From Gymnopilus junonius (taxonomy: Eukaryota; Basidiomycota; Agaricomycetes; Agaricales; Galerinaceae), in the NCBI GenBank assembly GCA_015501075.1, contig JADNYJ010000030.1:1-64000 (forward strand): a DNA stretch of 64,000 nt, written 5' to 3'. Under the pieces are notes generated by a model. That model worked only from the letters and a program-made list of their open reading frames with translations. It had not been told where the DNA came from and searched no databases. Positions 22,897 through 35,787 of the stretch are shown here, piece by piece. The position numbers were made by a program, and so were the translations under genes. Each line of letters begins with the position of its first letter. Positions within the stretch are counted from its first letter, which is position 1.

Positions 22897-25800
22897 ATGT
22901 CTTCCATCAAGAACACCACTTCTATTTCCTTTTCCACCTCCAACCTTCCTAAATTCGATGGTCGTCACTACTGCCAATGGGCATCAAAGATGGAGGCAGT
23001 CATCCTCCATATGGATGTTAAAGCCGTCCTTGAAGGAACCCTCACCGCTCCTCCAGAGCAACAAATTAGGGAACCCGCCTTTCCTTCTGGCACTCATGCC
23101 ACAGACACCACTCCTGCCACTGGACCTACACAGGGAGAATTAAACCTCTACAATGCCTGCTTCTCTTGCTGGACTGCCGCCAAGGAAATGTACCACCATA
23201 AATTGGAGAGTTTCAACTCCAAGAATTCCAAGGCACTCAGCCTTTTGGCCATGTGCCTCGATACTGGTATATGGGACCAGGTTAAAACCCTGTATGCGGC
23301 TCAAGCATGGGATTGGATCAAGATGAAGTACTCCAAGGAGATGTTTGTTGAGACCCTCGAGGACTTTAGGGTCCTCATGAATCTCAAGATCAATCTCTCT
23401 GATCCCAACCCCCAGCTCACCAAGTTCCAATTCCATTATGGACGTCTCCCACTCATCAATGATCCAAATGCCATAGGATCAACCAGTTCCACTGGCATGG
23501 TACCCATGGTTTCTCAATCCATGGCGTGCCTAGTTCTACTCATGAATCTTCCACTTGCCATGAATGTCACATCGCAAGAATCTGTTTATCAGTGGATGAT
23601 GGAAGATTTCACCTGGCAAAATTTGGTTCCAAATATGGAACTAAAGGACCTCTTTGACAGCATTCGCACCACATGGGCTGCCTGATTTGGGCACCTTAAG
23701 CAGCATGAGCAACCCAAGCGCGGCACACTCTATGTGCCAAAACAGCTCAACCTGCCTAAGGACAGCTGGCCCAGAAACCAACAGGCTAGCAATGCAAATG
23801 CGCAGCATAACACTGTGATCAAAGGGAAAGGTCCTGAACTGCACCACTCTGATCAGCAGAATGCTGGTAACCCCAGCAGTTCGCAGAAAAAGGAGTACCC
23901 TAAGAGGAAACCCCACCACGCTGGCTTCAAGCCAAAGTCAGCATGCTTTGTTGAGGACTCAGATGATGAGCCCTTTATGCTCGCATCCACAGCACATTTC
24001 CCACCACTGGAGAAATCGCGCCCAGTCCCCACTACTCACAATGTAGTTGAGATTAGTGGGAGAGGTACTATTACCTCTCACAAAGTCCATGAAGGTGCCT
24101 GGAAGAACCCCACTTGGGGAATGGCGCCATACCCCTCCTTTAGGAAATCGCGGGACCTGATGTCTCGGATCAGGGTTACCCCAACAATTGCCACCTTGAG
24201 TAGATTCGAGGAAGTCACCCTTAATACAGGTGCAAGTAGGATCGCCGAGAATGTGGGAACAAGTAGCACTGTGCATATACACAGTAGCACCACCACAGAG
24301 GATGTTGCATCGGGGTCATTGATGATGACCAAGATCTATAATGATCTCTTTGGTCCTGAGCCCTATCGGGCACTGACCCCAGATCCTTCTCAAATGGCAG
24401 TCAATTCCAAACTGCTTATGGTGGAAGATTGGAATCATATGAATGGGGTAGTGTCACAAGGCAATCTCACCTATGTGGATGATGACGAGGAGTATATCTC
24501 CTTTGGGGAAGAAGATCTTCCACCACCACCACTGATCAGTGAGTCCCTTCATCTCGGATTGCACTATATTGGTGCAGATGGGAATGTTGTCACTAAAACG
24601 GCTCAACAGAGCCGAGGTGATATGTACAAGATGATGCGGGATTCAGACCCGATCTCTTATGAGGACGAGTTAGAGCAGAATCATGGTGATTCAGTGCTCC
24701 TCCCTCATCCAGACTGGCAAGTACCTTCTTGTTCACATGCTGACAAGACACTAACTGATCAACCCACAGGTATTAATATGCTGTACGGGGTAGATAGTAA
24801 ATTACTTTTATTTACTATCTACAATATTTATCTTGATCATGTTGTCTCTTGTGTAAACTGTAAGGGAAAGGAATGTCAAAAGACATTTGAGGAATGGCTT
24901 GTAGATTCTGGAGCATCCATGCATTTTTCTGGACAAATCTCTGACTTCTCGGAACTTACCAAATTTCCAAGCAAAGAAAGACCAAAGGTCCAAACTGCTA
25001 ACGGCATAGCCTATGTCAATGGATTTGGTACTGTTTTTATTGAAACAGAAGTTACCAATAAAGATAATACTGTGATGCATGAAACATTGCGACTTCATCC
25101 AGTATTCTACATGCCTGCTGTGACTGTATGACTTCTGTCGATGGGTCAAATCCTCAGCACAAACAATATTGTGTTAGGTGATTCACGATCACTTAATTTC
25201 ATATCCAAAGAGAATAGCCACACCATTCTAAATGCATTGCCAAAGCATTCTCATCATGACACTATGTTTTGGGTTAAGTCGCAGATCATCTCTGGAAAGA
25301 ACTTGATCGTGATGGAATCGGTACATGCCGAAGATTACAATCTATGGCATAGATGACTCGGACACCCTTCCACTCAAGTGTTTGAGAAGTTTAAGGCTAA
25401 TTCCAAAAACTTCCCATCTATTAAAGTCCCGAAGGACGCTGGCATATGCGAAGGTTGCGCAAAAGGAAAGATGCATTCACACTCTTTCCCAGACAATGTC
25501 AAGTGTGCAACCAGACCATTCCAGTGTATCCATTCAGACCTTAAGGAGTATCCGGTGACTTCATATCACTGATACAAATATTTCATTTCCTTTATTGATG
25601 ATCACACATCAAATACTTGGGTCACACTCCTCAAACACAAGAGTGATGTGAAAGACACTACCAGGCAATTTTTAGCCATGGTAAAAACCAAGTATAATGC
25701 CAAAGTCGAAGAATGGATGAGTGACAATGGCGGTGAATACATCAATAAGGAATATATTGAAATCCTTAAGGATCTTGGGATCGAGATCCAAAGAAGCACA

Positions 25801-28312
25801 CCTCATCAGCCCCAAATGAATGGTTGAGCTGAACGCTTCAATTGGACTTTAGATGAGAAAGCCGAGTCCATGCGCCTATTAGCCTGTCTCCCTGACAGCT
25901 GGTGGGAGTTTTGCATCATACAATAGAACTCCCGTGCATCGACTCAACTGGAAATCTCCATTTGAATTAATCAATGGAGAAAAGCCTGATTTGTCACACC
26001 TACGGGTATTAGGATGTGGGGCATATGTGTTCCTTCCAAAGAATACATGGGCAAATAAACTTTCACCCAAATCCGAGTTGATGATATTCCTCGGATATCG
26101 TGGACATCCTTCTAATATGATGTTCATGCAAAGCCCCAACAATGTTCTATTCATAGCTGCCATGGCACTTTTTGATGAACATTTGTTTCCTAAATGCCAA
26201 AAGGCTAAAGTACCACCGCTTACCCAAATACATAAGCGCACCTCCCCGGAGGAACCTGTTTTGGAAGTGGAGGACAGTGATTCTCACAATGGTGATGAAC
26301 TGTCCTATAGACCACCCCCAAATAATCCGTCAAGTGAGACTGAGGTACCTCGTGATGATGAGCCACCCAAGACTCCACCTCCCGAGTCATCAGCAGATAC
26401 TCGTCCAAGTATGCCTTCTACTCCTAGGCAAGGACCGAGTTCCAATCTCCCACCACCTGCACCGCGGAAACCCCGTGCTGGTCCATCAGGGGGAGCTGCC
26501 GGTGATGCTCCAAGAAGGAGCACTCATGAGAGTAAAAGTACGCAAAAAGAAGGGAATGTATACCCTCCTGGTACAGCCACCAATAGAGATTGCCGGCACA
26601 GATTAGACATAACTGGATCCACTCCAAATTTGTCTACGGCCTCTAGTGACCATGTGGCTGAGTACCCATACAATCCCAATATGGGAGTGGAAGGGGGAGC
26701 ACATTGGCATGCCTATTTACTTTCTAAGGCAATTTCCAATAGTGCACTTCCAGATCCATTGAACGTCTGAAATTGGACTAGTAAAGATCTTAGACGGCTG
26801 CCAGCTGATCAACAACAGGAATGGCACAAGGCTCAATTCGAAGAATTAGAGGCCCTTAAAGTTTATGAGCTTGCTGACCTACCTCCAGGCTGAAAGGCCA
26901 TCAAAAATCATTGGGTTTTTGATATTAAGTCCGATGGACATAAAAAAGCCCATCTAGTTGCCAAGGGATTTTCCCAAATAGAAGGCCTAGACTATGACGA
27001 GATCTTCTCACTGGTTGTCTGGTTTGAGTCAGTCCGAACAATCTTAGCCTTAGCGACTCTTGAGAAATGGCGCATAGAGTCCCTTGACATCAAATCAGCT
27101 TTCCTATATGGGAAACTTGATGAGGAGATATATATGGAACAGCCTGATGGCTTTACCATAAAGGGACAATAGAAGAAAGTACTCTGCCTGCTCAAAGCTA
27201 TCTATGGGCTAAAACAAGCCACACGTGCATGGTGGTCTGAACTTGATTGCTCCCTTAAAGAGCTCGGTTTCACATGCCTATATGCTGATGCTGGCATATT
27301 TGTTGCAAGACATAGTGATGGGACCCTTGTCATTATGTTGGCATATGTTGACAATATTATCGTCACAGGTCCTAACACCGAATTAGTCCGACAAAAGAAG
27401 CAGTTATTTATGACTGCATGGGAATGTCGAGACCTAGGTGTATGTCAGGAGTTTCTCCACATGAGAATCAGGTACATTAAAGGCAAGACCTACATCGATC
27501 AAATGCCGTACCTTAATAAGATTCTTACATGCTTCAGAATGATGAATGCGAAAGCAGCACAGACTCCATTACCTACTGGGTATAAGCCAGAACCCTTTAC
27601 AGGCACAAGTTCGGCTTCACTTTGGTCAGAGTATCAATCGGTGATCAGTTCTCTGCTATATTTAATGCTAGGAACACAACCCAATATAGCCTTTGCTGTA
27701 ACACAGATGGCTAAGTTCGCTGCAAACCCATCTGATGAACATCTGAACCATGCTAAATATATCATGCACTACCTTGTTGGTACATGCAACTATGCACTTG
27801 TGTTCGATGGAAACAGCGATAAAGGCTTGTATGCCTACTGTGATGCCTCATACGGTGATGATAGAACAGAGCCTGATTGCATGCGTCGATCTACGCAGGG
27901 ATACTTCTTTTCCCTTGCTAGTGGGAGTATCAAATGGCACTCCAAAATGCAGACTCTAGTATCGACGTCATCCACAATGGCAGAATACATGGCACTCTCT
28001 GACTGTGCACGTGACTGTGCATGGTTTAAGATTCTATTCGAAGAACTTGGGATGTCAATCCCATATGTTCCCTTATATGGAGATAGTCATGGAGCTATTT
28101 TTAACTCGCAAAATCCCATCACCCAAAAAGGGATAAAGCACATTGAAATATGCTACCACTATATCTGGGAACAAATAGAACTTGGTAACATTAAAATAGA
28201 GCACATCCCTATGGACAAAAATGTTGCCGATATGTTCACCAAGAATCTAGGCCCTACCCTGTTCCTTAAACATAGACAGGCTCTAGGCATAGAGTTCTAT
28301 CCCTTAGAATAG
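22897..28312 (+). pseudogene. Copia gag-pol, broken by C-to-T stops and a frameshift
   Basis: Gag starts MSSIKNTTSISF with NLPKFDGRHYCQWASKME. The protease has LVDSGASMHFSG. Integrase has LWHR(stop)LGHPS, CEGCAKGK, the Asp in HSDLKEY, SDNGGEY and the Glu in AERFN. Reverse transcriptase has SLDIKSAFLYG, IYGLKQA and a changed active site, YVDN instead of YVDD (27344-27355). RNase H has YCDASYGDD and STMAEYMALSD. In-frame stops lie at 23683, 25129, 25354, 25570, 25825, 26768, 26891 (TGA) and 27170 (TAG). Most sit where an Arg codon CGA is expected. Frame changes from +1 to +2 between 25,828 and 25,934, with loss of a few codons near WWEF. No CCHC knuckle is visible in Gag. Confidence 0.93.
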
Positions 28313-28360
28313 AATACTGACACATCATGTCAGAACAAGTATGTGCGCTAGCGCAGCACT

Positions 28361-28373
28361 ACTTGAGGGGGAG
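28361..28373 (+). other. Copia polypurine tract
   Basis: ACTTGAGGGGGAG ends directly at the right LTR, the expected position of the plus-strand primer. Confidence 0.8.
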
Positions 28374-28804
28374 TGTTGACATGATAAGTGTCCATGTGAC
28401 TATACCACATGACTCACATGACACGTGTGATCAGACGCATCTATATGCGACTAGATCCAGTGATGACAGAGTATCACAGTCATCTTATATGACTAAAACA
28501 TGTGATCACTTAGTGAGTGTATTACTCATCTTATGAGTAGATATTAGTAATTACATAGTAATTAGCTGAGTAATTGCCTTATGCATTACTCATACATAGT
28601 TAGTCACTGCATGTCCTGTAGGTATATAAGGACGCTCTAAACAGTGTCCTAATCTAAGTCTTTTGCACTTCTAAGTAGTACCTAAGTAGTCACCTTAGCA
28701 CTAGCCTCTAACAACCCAGGTAAGCTAGTAGCTACATCGATACTATGCAGAGCACATCATGCATGCAGTGGTTGCTCACTGTATGTACCACTTGCTGCTC
28801 GATA
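28374..28804 (+). repeat. Copia 3' LTR
   Basis: 431 bp, starting TGTTGACATGATAAG and ending CTGCTCGATA. It aligns with the left LTR without gaps; the roughly 19 differences are all transitions, many as CA in one copy against TG in the other. Confidence 0.93.
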
Positions 28805-29150
28805 GGAAAGAAAATGTATCAGCATTTATGCAGACAAAAATTATCAAAAAGGAGAGAAAACTGATGCCCATCTTAAGCATCGGGCAGCTGAACCTGACCC
28901 CACGTCCACCCAAAATGGCTAGAAAACCTCTCCTTCTTCACCAGCTTCATCACCAAAATCTTGCCTTGTCATTTGCAGGATCTTATCATGCAGCTGCCCA
29001 GCTACCCTCTGTAGAGGAAAGGGAAACCTTTTCTCCCTGACCTGCAGATCTTCTTGAGGGTCAGTTTGTGTTCCTTTTGAAGTTTTGGAGGAAGAGTAAG
29101 CATACAGTGCCATGGGTATGGTAGGAGCACCGATTCAGAGTTGTACAGCC

Positions 29151-30409
29151 TAAAGAGGATTTAAAGAAAGAGAGACAGTCAGCTGGAAGAACGGTGAAGG
29201 AAGGAGTACCTGGACATTTACATACATGCTATTAAAACAGATGATTGAAGGAATTTCTCTGCTCCCCTCCACCTTATATAACTTGACTTCTTCCCATCAT
29301 CAGATTTAAATCTAAATCTCTGGACAACTAAATGTCCATCCTCTTGGATCTGTGCCCCTCTATCTTCCCAATCTCCTCACACATTCATTTCTCCATGACT
29401 GGCAGACACTGTATTTGAGCAATGTGTATGGGGCATATGGCAATATCTGGAGTAGCTGATATTGGCACACCACAATTATGGAGGTCTCCAGGCACAGGAA
29501 GAGGAGATGTTTTGAACAGAGAAGGGTTGGTGGATGAGAGAAATCAGTTGAAGACCATAATGGGCTCGAGATTTGGTGGCCTGTTGCAAGGGATCAGAAA
29601 TCACACCATCCCACCAACCCGAGCAGCTGTCTTCTTGTTCTCGCCAGTGGTAGAATAGTGTTTTGGCAGTAGGCAAGCGAAAACATTCTACATGCATTCA
29701 AGAAACATAATATTCTTGATGTCAGCTTCCACATCCATCATGACATCCTTGGCACAAAGAGAATAGCAGTCCCTCAAGGCCAGACATATAACCTCCATTA
29801 GCATTGTGCAGCACCCTTCGAGTCAGAAATGCATGGGAGTCATGGCGTCAAACGTCATGCATCACCTCCCGGCATGGTGCTTGGCGCGATGCGTCTTGTC
29901 GCGTGTCACGTGTACGGTATGATGTGCTGAGTTTTGACCAACCCAAGGACCAACCCAGCTACGCGTCCTGGTAAGTACGCTAGGATTATTATTCAGGCTC
30001 CCCAAATTCATTTATTACAATGGCCTTACTCGGATCTACAGAAGAATACCGTGTCTATCCTCTGATCCTGGCACCTTTCTTTTTTGGTCATTGGTACAAA
30101 CACCTGACGGAATGCTCTATGGCAACTTAAAGAAGATAGCTGCTGCTGATTTTCGGCGAAAATTCAGTGAACAGGGAAACTAACTGTACTTGAATCTGTC
30201 TGACTTTCGTACATGTATAAATTTAATCTTGGGAGTTGCAGAAATTTTGCATTCAATGCCGCGTGCTTTTTATCAAGCAAACCTTCTTTATCCAGAGTCT
30301 GGGACGCCGGAACTCTGTTCGAGACTACAGTACTACGGAAACAAATAGCATTTATTATCATGTAGGTCAATGAATTGCACAAGTATGAGATTTACAGCCT
30401 GAGTTCTTG
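29151..30409. other. Intergenic, decayed repeat then 3' flank of NLR gene
   Basis: The left part continues the repeat that the Copia interrupted. From about 29,800 the sequence is richer in CpG and looks like unique DNA downstream of the NLR gene. The short frames at 29,422-29,658 and 30,164-30,382 are not supported. Confidence 0.4.
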
Positions 30410-32690
30410 TCACTTGTTTTCCTTCTCTATCTCAGCAGCTTCGTCGAGGTCTCGCTGGTCGCCCTTTAATTCATGCCGGGCTCTTAATGCCAAAGGGAAG
30501 TTTTTCAAAGCCCAGGAGTGATTTTCCTTGGGGGCTGTTGGCAGTTCGAGGAGTTCCCGGTACTTTATAACGATTTCGTCAATTAACTCAGGGGTGTGGT
30601 CTTTCTTAAACTGTAGTTCAAGGCCCTTGAGCAGGACTTGAAGTACGTCCCCATATTGCAATTGTGAAGGGCGGCAAAGAGTAATAGCTTCTTTGTTGAG
30701 AGAAATTGCTTGATCAAGATCATTGAGAACACCCAGCCTCTCAAAGCGAGTCTGAAGGGCTTCGGCAAGCCTATTGAGGGATTCAAAGCGAAGCGGATGA
30801 GATGTTGGACGAAGGTCGAGGGCCTGTTTGTTAAGAGCAACTGCTTCATCGAGGTCACTCAGAACACCTTGTTGCTCAAATTGAGTCTGAAGTATAGAGG
30901 CGAGTGTGTCAAGTACCACAGAGTGAGCCGGATTGGGCAGGGGGACAAGTTCAAGAGCCTTTCGGGCAAGGGAAATAGCTTCATTAAGATCGCTTGGGGC
31001 ACCCTGCTGCTTAAAGCGAGTCCAAAGCACATTGGCAAGGTTGTTGAGTGCTGCAGGGTAATTTGGATGAGTTATTGGCCAAAAGTGAAGTACCTCTTGG
31101 TAGAGGGAAATTAATTCATCAAGATCACTTACACCACCTTGCTGCTCGGAGTGAAATAGAAGGGCATAGGCAAGGTTGTAGAGGGCCATACCATGATCTG
31201 GATTGGGGGCTGGGCAAAATTCAAGTGCCCTTCGAAAAAGGGAAACAGCTTCATCAAGATAACTTAGACCACCTTGGTGCTCAAAGCGAGTACAAAGTGC
31301 ACCGGCAAGGTTATTGAGTGCCTGGTAGTAACTTGGATGAGGGAATGGGCACAATTCAAGTACCTGTCGATAGAGCGAAGTTGCTTCATCAAGATCACTC
31401 AGAGCACCTTGCTGCGTAAAGCGAGTATCAAGGGTATTGGCAATATTCCTGAGTGACATCCAACGACCTGGATCAGATGCTGGGCGAAGGTGAAGTGCTT
31501 CCCGATGGAGGGAAATTGCTTCCTCAAAATCACTAAGAGTACCTTGCTGCTCAAAGCGAGTATGAAGAGCAGTTGCAAGGTTATCAAGTGATAATGGGCG
31601 GTTTGGATTAGGTGCTGGGCGAAGTTCAAGGGCCTCTCTATGGAGGGAAATTGCTTCACTAAGATCACTTAAAGCACCTTGCTGCTGAAAGCGAATTTGA
31701 AGGGCAATTGCAAGATTATCAAGTGATAAAGAGCGACTTGGATGAAGTGCTGGGCGAAGGACAAGGGCCTCTCGATGGAGGAAAATTGCTTCGTCAAGAT
31801 CACTAAGAGCGCCTTGCTGCTCAAAGCGAGCACGAAGGGTATTCGCAAGGTTATCAAGTGAGAAGGAGCGATTTGGATTAGGCGCTGGGCGAAGGCCAAG
31901 TCCCTCTCGATGGAGGGAAATTGCTTCATCGAGATCACTAAGAGCACCTTGCGCTCAAAGCGCGCCTGAAGGGCAATTGCAAGGTTATCAAGTGATGAGG
32001 TGCGATTTGGATGAGGTGCTGGGCAAAGGTCCAGTGCCTCTCGAGCAAAGGAAATTGGCTTCATCAAGGTCGTTTAGCGAGCCCTGTTGCTCAAATCGGG
32101 TATGAAGGGTATTGGCTAAGCAAATTAATGATGTAGAACGATCTGGATGAGGTGCTGGGTGAAGGGCAAGTGCCTCTCTATTGAAAGTAATGGCTTTGTC
32201 GAGATCACTTAAGGCACCTTGCTGCCGAAAACGAGTATGAAGGGCATTGGCGAGGCTATTTAATGACGCGGAACGATTTGGATGAATGGCTGGACAAAGT
32301 TCCAGTGCTTCTAGATGGAGGGAAATTGCTTTATCAAGGTCACCTAGAGCACCTCGCTGATTAAAGCGAGTATACAGTACATTAGCAAGGTTACTGAGTG
32401 ATGAGAAACGTTCTGGATGCGGGCCTAGGCGAAGTTCAAGTGCTTCTCGATGGAGGAAAATTGCTTCGTCAAGGTCATTCAGTGCACCTTGCTGTTGAAA
32501 GCGAGAATGCAGGGCAATCGCAAGGTTATTGAGTGATGAGGAACGATCTGGATGGGGGGTTGGGCGAAGTTCAAGTGCTTCTCGATGGATGGAAATCACT
32601 TCATCAAGGTCATTTAGTGTACCTTGCTGCTTAAAGCGAGCATGAAGGGCATTACCAAGGCTGTTCAGCACTAACCAATGATTATCCTGA
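30410..32690 (-). repeat. Tandem array of about 135-bp TPR-coding units
   Basis: About 17 head-to-tail units, each encoding one 45-residue TPR-like repeat. Units in the middle (about 31,470-32,060) are the most alike, sharing strings such as caccttgctgctcaaagcga and gatggagggaaattgctt. The outer units are more diverged, as expected if copies were gained in the centre by unequal exchange. Confidence 0.8.
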
Positions 32691-35600
32691 TCCAAATCTA
32701 GTTTCAAGCATTGACGCCATACAATGATTTCTTGTTGCAGATTCTCGTTATATTTACCCTCCATATACCGCTTTCTGTAACCTTGACCTAAAGCCACCCA
32801 TGTTGCCTGATCATTTGGTTGGAGTCGCACTGCAACCTCAAGGCAGGATATGTGATAACTCAGTGTGGAAGTATCTTCCTTGCCTATTGTTATGGCCAGC
32901 TCGTGTAGCAGCCCAGCCTTTGGTTCCTTCCTATATGTGTCAAGGCCACCTCGGAACCGTGATGAGACATGTGGGAGAAACAACATCGACCAGCGTTGTA
33001 GAGCTGCATCAGATACGCAATCGACTAGGATTGAGTCAGTCGGCAGTTGCTTCCTTTCTGTTCCACAGGACAGATGCATAGGCCAAAATTTAAGGCAATA
33101 AAGTGTGATGCCTCGGAGGTCAGAGTAAGTACATTTTTGACCTGGAAATGACGGTAGAAACTCCAAGAAAAAAATCTTCAGGCACCTATTTCCGAGCAGA
33201 AAGTTGGCATCTGTGATACTGACAGGGCGAAATGAGTATTTATCTGGCTCAACAGTGATGGATTGAATGAACTCGAGGAAAGAAGAATGGAATGACTGGA
33301 TGGCAGGGGAAATTATTTCACTCTTAGAGTCGCCTTTTATCCGCAAAAGCCGTCAGCCGCCTGTGTATCTCCTCTGCGATGCGCTTAGGTAGGCCCAAAA
33401 GATTTGCGAAATCAGTGATCGGTAAAGCCTCTTGTAGAACCAATGTCGCCCCAAGGAAATCTCGCAAACTCGGTTGAATGTCCGGAGGAAAAAGGGAAGA
33501 TATGGCACTCCGATATAAATCCTCAAGCTGCCTGCCATTCGCAGCAGCAACCTTTTGTTCCGACCAAACAATCTGGTCGAGTATTTCGTGCGGATCTCTA
33601 CCATCAAAATTGTTCAGCACTAAAGACCGCACTGTCGCTGCCCAAATAAGGAGACCATCAGCGAGAGTAGCTAATCGAGAGATTTTGCGTTGGTCAGGTT
33701 TTCGCCCTCTCCAATCAATGTCATCGGAGTCGAAATGATGATGGAAGTAATGCTCGATTACCTCTTGGGAAGCCTGAGGAAGAGGGTACTTGCGGATAAG
33801 GGCTTTGTCGAGAACGCGCTCGATGGAGTAATTAAAGCGACTCGTCAGAATAAATTTCACGGGAGAGTCGGTGGAAATGTGTGCAAGTTCTGCAAGGAAT
33901 GTTTCACGGTTTGGCCACTCGTCCAAACCGTCAATGACGATGACAAGTTGATATGGATACTTCAATGCGCGAATTGGGTCGATGATATAAGCCACCATGT
34001 ACTCGCTAAGAGGATCATGCGCGCTGTTGAGTTTCCGCGCTACGTCCGCAATATTAGAAATAGTTTGCGGATGCTTTTCTCCAAGCATTTTGCAATGATC
34101 TGGATGATCTTGATGGGATGCTCGTCAGCAAGATATTTGAGGAACACGCCTCCAGCAAGACGGTCATCCGATTGGAGAAGATAAATCAGTTGCTGTGCGA
34201 CTGTCGATTTCCCTAGGCCAGCGGCACCGTGGATCCAGAGTACGGATTCCTTGGAGTTGGTGATCCATTCAGAGACGTCCTTTAAAACGTCGTCACGGCT
34301 ATTCTCCAGGTATTCGTTGGGCGCATAAAGCGGATGGCTAGGAAGGTTATTCAATGCAGCGAAGTCTGACCTACATTAGAGCCCTGTTTAATTCGACAGA
34401 AGACACTAATACGCACCAATGTTTCTTTTGAGCGTCTCAATATCCAATTTGATGTTAATGAGCGCCTCGTTCTGATTATGAGTTAGTGTATGATCTTCAA
34501 CGTCTTCAACAGTATCAAGATTGTCTCACCTGGAAAAGTTCAATGGCATTCGTCAATCTCATTCTAACTGCTTGCAGATCACCAGCTTGGGCGGCTTGTT
34601 GAAAATACCGAGAAAATACGCCCAAGTTACTAAGTTGACTGCATTCTTGAGCAATGGTTTCTAACTTCCTACATTATAAATTGGTTAGCTATTGAACTCT
34701 TGATCAGGAATAGGTTACTTACTTCGTAAATTTGTTCAAGGCACGTCTGAGCTCGCTAGACGGCCCATTTATGCTCTCAGAGCAAACAACTGCACATGAA
34801 ATAACAAACTCTCCGGCCGTAGCTGCAATCTCTTTCATGTCGTTATAGTTTGTGCGAGTTTGCTGAACATTGTTGTGAGAATTAAGAAGGTGAGAAATAT
34901 CCTAAGAACATACCGAGACAGCCTGCAACATGCTAACAACTAGTCCAACTGCAGGCTGAACCCATGGTACCGGTATGAGAGAGCTCGCTTCCTTCACAAT
35001 GCTAAGGACGCTGACCGCTTGGCCGATAGCGACATCCAAAGCCCTGGATAGTCCCTCCGGTGGGATAGCCTTGGAAACGCGTAGGAATGAGGGCTAAATG
35101 ACCTAATATTAAGCGGCGTGATAAAGAGGTAGCTTGAGCTTACCTTGAGTGTAGAAATTACATTTCCGACCATATTACTCAAGCCGTCTAAGGCTCCAGC
35201 GTCTCCACTGAGCTGAGCTTTACGTATCTTCTCTACTGTTCTAATGATCGACAAAATCGTCAAGTTTACTGTGGTTTTAAAAGGCCGAAGGAACACTCAC
35301 CCTCCGAAAACTAGTATTGACTTCGTTGTCTCGACACGATCGGCCTCGGGAGCTGACGCAAGTTGAACGCTGAACCGAGCACAAGACTCTAGGACATCGG
35401 CGAGCTAGATGTCAATACCGTCAGAGATCAAGGATATATACAGTGTATCAAAATTCTCACTTTATCTTCCTCGTCATTGTCGTGGATCAAGACAATGAGT
35501 TGGAGGAGTTCTTTCAAGTCGGAAGCTTCCTGAAGAACGTAGGAAGTGCTAAGAATGGCCAGATCTTTTTGAAGAGACTGTCCCTTGGTGAAAGCCTTCC

Positions 35601-35787
35601 GCGCTTTGACAGGCCGATCACGAGGATCAGGAGAAAGTGCTACGTTGCTTGTATGTGATGCGTTCGGAGTTGAGGGCCGTGAGGCTGTTACGTTGGGAGA
35701 AGAGTCGCGAGGCTGGGGAGTGAGGCTGCGACTGAAGAAGTTCTTCAATTTGTCGCGTTTACGAAGAGGCTTCAGCTCAGCCGCCAT
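30410..35787 (-). CDS. NLR-type protein: helical N-terminus, NACHT, TPR-like repeats
   Basis: Predicted intracellular signalling STAND ATPase. Eight exons: 35787-35461, 35404-35301, 35240-35144, 35093-34914, 34862-34723, 34668-34530, 34471-34417, 34365-30410; introns 50-60 nt; about 1,665 residues once frame breaks are bridged. After a Ser/Pro-rich start (MAAELKPLRKRDKLKNFF) comes an alpha-helical region of about 300 residues like the N-terminal domain of agaricomycete NLRs. Next is NACHT: Walker A GAAGLGKST, Walker B LVIVIDGLDEW, sensor FILTSRF. After a linker with HSSFLEFI, about 17 repeats of about 45 residues follow, pattern SLxNLAxALxTRFxQQGALSDLDEAISLHREALELxPxPHPxR. The C-terminus ends in charged EIEKENK; no CHAT peptidase domain follows. 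The frame breaks at about 34088, 33345, 32057 and 31952, each a 1-nt change; the last two cancel each other. I cannot tell sequence error from real decay. Confidence 0.8.
33345..33348 (-). other. Apparent 1-nt insertion in NLR gene
   Basis: On the coding strand GCTTTTGCGG moves the frame from HRRLTAF to RIKGDSKSEIISPAI. Removing one T gives a continuous HRRLTALRIKGDSKSE. Confidence 0.6.
34088..34091 (-). other. Apparent 1-nt deletion in NLR gene
   Basis: On the coding strand the A4 run in GCAAAATGC shifts IIQIIAK away from MLGEKHPQTISNIADVA. One added A restores a continuous NACHT domain. Confidence 0.65.

Larger units (their letters stand above)
22033..28804 (+). mobile_element. Full-length but inactive Copia (Ty1) LTR retrotransposon
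   Basis: A 6,772-bp element with two 431-bp LTRs, a primer-binding site, a gag-pol region in the order gag, protease, integrase, reverse transcriptase, RNase H (the Ty1/copia order), a polypurine tract and a 5-bp GGAAA duplication. The LTR ends are TGTTGACA and TCAATA/TCGATA, so the usual terminal CA has become TA in both. The LTRs differ at about 19 positions, all transitions. Coding is destroyed by eight in-frame stops and one frameshift, so the element can no longer move by itself. Confidence 0.95.
21500..29150. repeat. Diverged long repeat, copy B (split by the Copia element)
   Basis: 21,500-22,032 and 28,805-29,150 together form the counterpart of copy A at 9,075-11,340. The Copia sits exactly between tactggaaa and ggaaagaaaatg. 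In copy A the corresponding passage (around 11,255, ctataaaggaagaaaacc) is uninterrupted, so copy A preserves the shape of the empty site. Confidence 0.55.
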
